From: Pseudomonas viridiflava
Lineage (GTDB): Bacteria; Pseudomonadota; Gammaproteobacteria; Pseudomonadales; Pseudomonadaceae
Assembly (NCBI RefSeq): GCF_900590885.1
Contig: NZ_UUON01000015.1
Coordinates: forward strand, 1 to 48,786
Length of the DNA stretch: 48,786 bases
Direction of reading: 5' to 3'
In this document: one piece after another, positions 44,250 through 48,786 of the stretch
How the letters are laid out: every line of letters begins with the position of its first letter
How positions within the stretch are numbered: position 1 is the stretch's first letter
Translations under genes and position numbers: made by a program
The notes under the pieces: generated by a model
Told to the model about the DNA's origin: nothing
The model's input: only the letters and a program-made list of their open reading frames with translations
The model's database searches: none

Positions 44250-44324
44250 AGCGGTAGTTCAGTCGGTTAGAATACCGGCCTGTCACGCCGGGGGTCGCGG
44301 GTTCGAGTCCCGTCCGCTGCGCCA
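44248..44324 (+). tRNA. tRNA-Asp (anticodon GTC)
   Basis: This 77-base cloverleaf has acceptor arms GCAGCGG/CCGCTGC, anticodon loop CTGTCAC and encoded CCA. It is co-transcribed with tRNA-Val 19 bases upstream, and an intrinsic terminator follows. Confidence 0.97.
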
Positions 44325-44366
44325 TATTCGGTAACCTGGAACACTGAACGCCAGGTCACCACAAGA

Positions 44367-44394
44367 AGCCCGCTCATTGAGCGGGCTTTTTTTT
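44367..44394 (+). terminator. Terminator of tRNA-Val/Asp
   Basis: An AGCCCGCTC-ATT-GAGCGGGCT hairpin followed by eight T is a strong intrinsic terminator ending the rightward tRNA transcript. Confidence 0.93.
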
Positions 44395-44423
44395 CGTCTG
44401 CGATTTGTGCAGGAGCCGGCTTG

Positions 44424-44455
44424 TTGTGCTGAGGGAGCAAGCGCCCTCAGCACAA
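44424..44455 (-). terminator. Inverted repeat after TonB receptor gene
   Basis: Perfect 12-base arms TTGTGCTGAGGG and CCCTCAGCACAA surround an 8-base loop 13 bp beyond the receptor stop. There is no T run on the minus strand, so it may be a REP-like element acting as an mRNA end or stabiliser. Confidence 0.6.
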
Positions 44456-44468
44456 GGTGTGTTGGCGC

Positions 44469-46901
44469 TTAGAAATCCCAGCGGGTGGTCACCATGACGT
44501 TGCGTGGCTCACCGTAGGCGGCGGAGTTATAGAAGCCAATATTGGTGTAATAGCTCTTGTCGAAGATATTGTTGACGTTCAGCGTCGCCGACAGGTTCTT
44601 GCTGATCTGGTATTTGCTCATCAGGTCCACGAGCCAATACGCCTCCTGGGAAAACTCTTCGTAGCCGCCACGCGGGCTGTTGTAGATGTCCTGCCAACCC
44701 ACGCTTTGCCAGCGAACGCCGCCGCCGACGGTCAACTTGTCCAGGTTGCCCTTGAGTTTGTACGTGGTGTACAGCTTGACCTGGTCTTCCGGCTCGAAGG
44801 TGGAGATCTTCACGCCCTTGTCGTCGCGCACAATCTTGTGGGTGTAGCCAGCCTGCAGCTGCCAGCCAGGCGCGATTTCGCCGGACATCTCCACTTCATA
44901 ACCTTTGGTCACCGCCTTGCTGCTCTTATAGGCGTAATTGTTGGGTGTGGGCTTGAGGTTGTTGTACTCGTCGTCGGACAGCGCGCGGTTGGACTCGTGG
45001 ATTTCAAAGTAGGCGGCGCTGGCATTCACTCGACCGTCGAGATAGTCGGCCTTGATACCCAGTTCCCAGTTCTGGCCTTCATCCGGTTCCAGCAGTTTGT
45101 TGTCGCGGTCGCGGTTGTAGTTTTCCTGCGGCATGAAGATATCGGTGTAGCTGGCGTAGACCGCGTAGGTGTCATTCAGGTCATAGACTGCGCCGACATA
45201 CGGCACGACGCGCCCGGACTCGCGATAGCTGGGGTTGTAGCCGGTGACCTGATAGTTGACCAGGCGCGCACCGAGCAACACCTTGAGGTCGTCGGCAAGG
45301 TTCAGGCGCGTGGTCGCGTACGCGCCGGTCTGGCGCACGGTGTCGTCGATCAGTGATTGCGCCTTGCCCCAGTCCGGCATCGTTGCGTGGCCGTGCCAGT
45401 TGTTGAAGTCGACGATATTGGGGTCCAGGTTCCAATAGCCTTTGCCTTGCCATTGCGACGCGCTGATCGAGCCGCCCAGCACCAGTTCATGTTCACGCCC
45501 GCCGAGACTGAACGGGCCGCTGACATACAGGTCGGCGGAGTCGCTGACGGTTTCCCCGGTGTATTTGCCCGAGGTCAGTTGCGCGGTGCCATCCGGCTGC
45601 GGCTGGTCGCCCTGGATCGAGCCCATCAGCGCGTGGTAGCCGTTGATCTTGTGGTCCAGTTGCAGCTTGCTCACCCAGCCATTGCCCAAGTCATGTTCGA
45701 GCATGGCGAACACGGTGCGGGTGTATTGCTCCCAACTGCTCCACTCGGCGGCGTCGTTGAACGAACGCTTGACGCTGTTGCGATTGCCCTGGGAGTTGAT
45801 CAGCGGAAAGCTGCCCGACCAGGACGAGCCTTTTGGCAGCGTGTCCTGGTAGTCGCCGCCTACGGTCAGCAGGGTGTCGGGCGACAGGTCGAACTCCATG
45901 ATGCCGTAGTACGTCGGGCTCTTGCGCGAGTAGTGGTCCATGAACGAATGCTTGTCCTGGTAGGCCGCCACGGCCCGGCCGCGCACGTTGCCGCTGTCGG
46001 TCAGCGGGCCGCTGACATCCAGTTCACTGCGGTAGTTGTCCCATGAGCCCGCGCCGAGGGTGGCGTGGCCTTGGAAATCGGCGGTGGGTTTCTTGCGCAC
46101 CAGGTTGATCGTGGCGCCGAGTGAGCCGGCGCCGGTGAGCAGGCCGGTGGCGCCCTTGAGCACTTCGACGCGGTCGTAGATCGCCATGTCGCTCAGGGTG
46201 TTGCCCGCCGAGTAGGCGACGTTACGCGCGGTGGAAGGGATGCCGTCGTACTGGAAGTTGTTGATCGAGAAGCCGCGCGCATAGTAGTTGCTGCGCTCGG
46301 TGTCGAAGGCCGACACGGTGATGCCGGGCGTGTGGCGCATCACGTCGTCCACATTGGTCAGGCCGAAATCATCCATGTGCTGGCGGGTGATCACGGAGAC
46401 CGATTGCGGGGTTTCCTTGGGCGTCAGCACCAGGCGGGTCGAGGTCGCGAGCGTGCCAGGGGTGTAGGAACCAGTGCCTTCGGTGATATTGCCCAGTTGG
46501 GTGGCGCTGACTTGGGTCGGGCTCAGTTCCATGGTGCCGTCGCTGGCAATGGGCGCCGGTTGCAGGGCGTAGACCTGGTCACCTTTTACCGCGCGATAAC
46601 CGCTGCCCAGCAGCAATAGGTCGAAACCGTCCTGGATGCCATAGCTCCCCTTGAGGCCAGGGCCGTTGAGACCTTCCAGTTCATGGGACTGGAACACGAT
46701 AGCCACGCCGGCCTGTTGGGCAAAGCGATTGAGCGAGTTGCCCAGTGGCCCGGCAGGGATGTCAAAGGCCTGGGCGGCGACGTTGAGCGTCTGCGCCTGG
46801 GCCAGGTTGGCGTACATCACGCTCGAGCTGAGCAGGGCCAGGGAAAGTGGCGCGCTTTTGAGCAGGCCAAAGCGACCGCGTGGGGAGGCAGGGGTGTGCA
46901 T
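44469..46901 (-). CDS. TonB-dependent siderophore receptor with signalling domain
   Basis: This is an 810-residue FpvA/FoxA-type transducer. The signal peptide ends near residue 36. The STN (secretin/TonB N-terminal) signalling domain spans about 38-112, a TonB-box region lies near 124-131, the plug domain is at about 160-285, and the barrel ends in the canonical TTRWDF. The STN domain talks to the FecR-like anti-sigma factor encoded upstream, so ferric-siderophore binding should activate transcription of this gene. The siderophore is not predictable, though the family includes pyoverdine and hydroxamate receptors. There is a 78-nt gap after fecR carrying a Fur-like sequence. Confidence 0.95.
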   Translation of the reverse strand: MHTPASPRGRFGLLKSAPLSLALLSSSVMYANLAQAQTLNVAAQAFDIPAGPLGNSLNRFAQQAGVAIVFQSHELEGLNGPGLKGSYGIQDGFDLLLLGSGYRAVKGDQVYALQPAPIASDGTMELSPTQVSATQLGNITEGTGSYTPGTLATSTRLVLTPKETPQSVSVITRQHMDDFGLTNVDDVMRHTPGITVSAFDTERSNYYARGFSINNFQYDGIPSTARNVAYSAGNTLSDMAIYDRVEVLKGATGLLTGAGSLGATINLVRKKPTADFQGHATLGAGSWDNYRSELDVSGPLTDSGNVRGRAVAAYQDKHSFMDHYSRKSPTYYGIMEFDLSPDTLLTVGGDYQDTLPKGSSWSGSFPLINSQGNRNSVKRSFNDAAEWSSWEQYTRTVFAMLEHDLGNGWVSKLQLDHKINGYHALMGSIQGDQPQPDGTAQLTSGKYTGETVSDSADLYVSGPFSLGGREHELVLGGSISASQWQGKGYWNLDPNIVDFNNWHGHATMPDWGKAQSLIDDTVRQTGAYATTRLNLADDLKVLLGARLVNYQVTGYNPSYRESGRVVPYVGAVYDLNDTYAVYASYTDIFMPQENYNRDRDNKLLEPDEGQNWELGIKADYLDGRVNASAAYFEIHESNRALSDDEYNNLKPTPNNYAYKSSKAVTKGYEVEMSGEIAPGWQLQAGYTHKIVRDDKGVKISTFEPEDQVKLYTTYKLKGNLDKLTVGGGVRWQSVGWQDIYNSPRGGYEEFSQEAYWLVDLMSKYQISKNLSATLNVNNIFDKSYYTNIGFYNSAAYGEPRNVMVTTRWDF

Positions 46902-46965
46902 GGGAGAGGCAATCCTTTACTTGTCGAATTACCTTGCTTGACGGGTAACCTCGGAAAAACCGGAA

Positions 46966-46985
46966 GCAAATGCGAATAATTATTT
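46966..46985. promoter_or_regulatory. Candidate Fur box before siderophore receptor
   Basis: The plus-strand sequence GCAAATGCGAATAATTATTT resembles the AT-rich GATAATGAT-type Fur consensus. It overlaps the last codons of the fecR-like gene and lies 64 bp before the receptor start. It is a candidate by similarity only. Confidence 0.4.
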
Positions 46986-47963
46986 TTTGGCCGTGTGTTC
47001 GCGGTCCACGACGATCAGCCACGGCGTGAAGCTGCGCACCTTGATCGGCAAGGTCTGCGCCAGTAGTTGCAGGGCGTGGTCGCTGTCATCCAGGGGAATG
47101 ACGGCCGATACGCGCAGGCTTTGCAGCGCGGCGCGATCAAATTGCAGGTGCCCGGACCGGTGCCGCGCGATCTCATCGAGCACGTCGGGCAGGGGGCGGT
47201 TCTCCACCACCAATTGGTGGCGACGCCAGGCCTCGTTGATGCTGGCGGGGTCGATAGTGCCGGCCAGGCGTACGCTGTTCGAACTCATCCGGGCCTGGGA
47301 GCCGGCATCCACTTCCAGTGTCTGCTGGGCGTTCGCGCTTTGCGCGGCCACCCGTGATTGCAACATGCTCAGCACGGTAACGTCGCCCTCGCGCTTGACC
47401 ACAAACCGCGTGCCCAGCGCACGCAGGGTGCCTTGCGGCGTCTGTACGATAAAGGCGCGTGTGCTGTCGTGGGCGACGTCTACCAGGATCTCGCCTTGCA
47501 GCAGTTCGATGCGGCGCTGCCAGGCATCGAAGTGCAGGTTCGCGGCACTGGCGCCGTTCAGCGTCAGCGTCGACCCATCTGCCAACTGCAGGGTCTGCCA
47601 TTGGTCTGGGCCATTGCGCACATCGGCCGTCCACTGTTGCGGGTAAGGGCTGAGGAGTAGCGCCGCCGCCGGCAGGGCCAGGCTGCCCGCCAGCAGCAGG
47701 GCACGCAATGCATTCTTGCCGCGGCGCGGTTTGTGGTGCGCGAACGCCGCGCTCAAGGCTGCCCGCGCCGGGGCTTTTTTGCCTCGCAAGGCCTGCATCC
47801 GGGTGATGACGGCTTCCATGCGCGCAGCGGCGGCAGCGTAGTGGGGGCCTTGTTGTTTCCAGCATTCGAACGCCACGCGCTGAGCCTCACTCAGCTCACC
47901 CTCGTGCAGGCGCAGCAGCCATTCGGCCGCTTGTTCTTCGATCTGTTGGTGGGCGTCGGACAT
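46980..47963 (-). CDS. FecR-like transmembrane anti-sigma factor
   Basis: This is a 327-residue regulator. The N-terminal cytoplasmic DUF4880 anti-sigma part covers about 1-45 (AAEWLLRLHEGELSEAQRVAFECW). One membrane helix lies at about 86-106, followed by the periplasmic FecR domain at about 112-210 (LADGSTLTLNGASAANL) and a C-terminal STN-like domain that contacts the receptor. It starts 6 nt after the sigma factor stop. It transmits occupancy of the receptor to the sigma factor, as in Fec/Fpv systems. Confidence 0.94.
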   Translation of the reverse strand: MSDAHQQIEEQAAEWLLRLHEGELSEAQRVAFECWKQQGPHYAAAAARMEAVITRMQALRGKKAPARAALSAAFAHHKPRRGKNALRALLLAGSLALPAAALLLSPYPQQWTADVRNGPDQWQTLQLADGSTLTLNGASAANLHFDAWQRRIELLQGEILVDVAHDSTRAFIVQTPQGTLRALGTRFVVKREGDVTVLSMLQSRVAAQSANAQQTLEVDAGSQARMSSNSVRLAGTIDPASINEAWRRHQLVVENRPLPDVLDEIARHRSGHLQFDRAALQSLRVSAVIPLDDSDHALQLLAQTLPIKVRSFTPWLIVVDREHTAKK

Positions 47964-47969
47964 GGGCGC

Positions 47970-48488
47970 TCAAGTATCCATACTGTGCCCGCAGTGCATC
48001 AGTGCCTGGATCAGGTATTTGCGCACGGTGCGTTCAGACAGCTTGAGGTGACGGGCGATCTGTTGCTGGGTCATTTCTTCGAGGTAATACAGCACGAACG
48101 CCTCGCGGGAGTACGCGTGCATGCCTTCCAGGAGAAAGGCGATCTGTTCGAGGGCTTCGAGGGTAGTGTGGATCTGCTCCGGGGACTGGAACCCCTCCAG
48201 CGCATCCATCGTCAGCGCCAGTTCTTGCAGATAGGCCTGTTCGATCTGTTTGCGTCGCGACTGGTCAATGATCAGGCGCCTGGCGGTGGTACTCAGATAG
48301 GCCCGGGGTTCACGGATGCCGGCGACGCATTCACGGGTATTGAGAATGCGTGCAAAAGTGTCCTGCGCCAGGTCGGCCGCGTTCTGGCGACAGCCCAGCT
48401 TGCGCCGCAGCCACGTCAGTAACCAGCCATGATGCTCGCTGTAGAGCTGGGTTATTTCCCGTTGGAATGGCGGTTCACCCACTGACAT
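47970..48488 (-). CDS. FecI-like ECF sigma factor
   Basis: This is a 172-residue ECF sigma factor of the iron-starvation group. Region 2 (about 8-75) reads LYSEHHGWLLTWLRRKLGC then DLAQDTFARIL and REPRAYLSTTARRLIID. Region 4 (about 110-165) has the YLEEMTQQQIARHLKLSERTVRKYL helix-turn-helix. The ATG at 48488 is chosen because upstream residues are not sigma-like and would run into the tRNA promoter. A Fur-like palindrome lies upstream, consistent with iron repression. It heads the sigma/anti-sigma/receptor operon. Confidence 0.93.
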   Translation of the reverse strand: MSVGEPPFQREITQLYSEHHGWLLTWLRRKLGCRQNAADLAQDTFARILNTRECVAGIREPRAYLSTTARRLIIDQSRRKQIEQAYLQELALTMDALEGFQSPEQIHTTLEALEQIAFLLEGMHAYSREAFVLYYLEEMTQQQIARHLKLSERTVRKYLIQALMHCGHSMDT

Positions 48489-48506
48489 AGGCGTGGCCCA
48501 AGTGTT

Positions 48507-48525
48507 ATTGAGAATGGTTTCTAAT
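48507..48525. promoter_or_regulatory. Candidate Fur box upstream of sigma factor gene
   Basis: The plus-strand sequence ATTGAGAATGGTTTCTAAT has AGAA/TTCT half-sites like pseudomonad Fur boxes and lies about 20 bp before the sigma factor ATG. The match is imperfect, so this is a candidate. Confidence 0.5.
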
Positions 48526-48685
48526 TGTGAGGCCAAGCATCGGGTAAACGCAATAGACTCGCGTTTACTTGAGCAGAGGCCCGTTTTTACAGGGGTTGCG
48601 CCAGGCTTGAGAAAATATTTCCAATAAATTGCATTTAAATCAACACATTGCGAATTTTTGGTATATGATGCCGCCCACACCGAAA

Positions 48686-48786
48686 CGAAGGGTGATTAGC
48701 TCAGCTGGGAGAGCGTCTGCCTTACAAGCAGAATGTCGGCGGTTCGATCCCGTCATCACCCACCATTCGTTTTATGTGTTACGCGC
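48686..48786. repeat. 101-bp direct repeat, copy 2 (tRNA-Val region)
   Basis: This segment is identical to 44149-44249. Its last two bases would begin a second tRNA-Asp, so the complete Val-Asp cassette is probably repeated beyond the window edge. Confidence 0.93.
48690..48765 (+). tRNA. tRNA-Val (anticodon TAC), copy 2
   Basis: This is an exact copy of the tRNA at 44153. A TATGAT -10 element lies at 48664-48669, again 20 bases upstream, but the -35 region (TCAACA) is weak and the surrounding promoter differs from copy 1. Confidence 0.97.

Overview
The window is chromosomal DNA of a Pseudomonas, most likely the P. fluorescens group. Four things point there: GC-rich coding sequence; REP/REPIN palindromes of the type abundant in that group; the gene order fabB-fabA-hybrid kinase ... 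gpsA-DUF4389-sixA-acyl-CoA ligase-thioesterase-two hydrolases, which from memory parallels the P. aeruginosa PA1609-PA1624 block; and a PA2816/fadE (PA2815-like) pair. No phage, transposase or CRISPR array is visible.

Layout. 1-255: a Pseudomonas interspersed repeat and the fabB terminator. 256-2003: fabAB (unsaturated fatty acid synthesis), leftward, with a DesT-like palindrome upstream. 2253-7202: a tightly packed leftward operon encoding a TonB-dependent receptor, a periplasmic binding protein-like protein and a hybrid histidine kinase; it looks like a receptor-to-kinase signalling module. 7398-15244: rightward gpsA, DUF4389 protein, sixA, acyl-CoA ligase, hotdog thioesterase, two alpha/beta hydrolases, a DUF4892 protein preceded by an overlapping 18-codon leader ORF, and an AI-2E family permease. 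15293-17091: an OmpR/EnvZ-type two-component pair, leftward. 17351-25630: pyrF, a CurA-type oxidoreductase, an SDR, a MocR regulator, an HBM-type chemoreceptor, a hydrolase and an unknown membrane-anchored protein. 25989-26403: two copies of a tRNA-Glu/tRNA-Gly pair.

26507-33027: secreted M20 peptidase, AlaX editing protein with a divergent LysR regulator, a PA2816-like protein and the fadE acyl-CoA dehydrogenase. 33186-41419, all rightward except tetR: transglutaminase-like protein, GST, YadG/YadH-type ABC exporter, tetR with divergent MFS pump, a TDT-family transporter, and an MFS-PlsC fusion. 41529-43993, leftward: a Gdx/SugE guanidinium exporter with a clear guanidine-II (mini-ykkC) riboswitch, a bile-acid-symporter-family carrier, and rdgC. 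44153-48786: tRNA-Val and tRNA-Asp, then a leftward sigma factor/FecR/TonB receptor iron-signalling locus, then a second tRNA-Val copy within a 101-bp perfect direct repeat.

Recurring themes are acyl-lipid metabolism (fabAB, acyl-CoA ligase, thioesterase, fadE, PlsC fusion) and two independent receptor-linked signalling loci, one kinase-based and one sigma/anti-sigma-based. The most promising under-described items are the receptor-binding protein-kinase operon, the tRNA repeats bracketing the iron locus, the coupled leader ORF before the DUF4892 gene, and several strong palindromes at regulatory positions.
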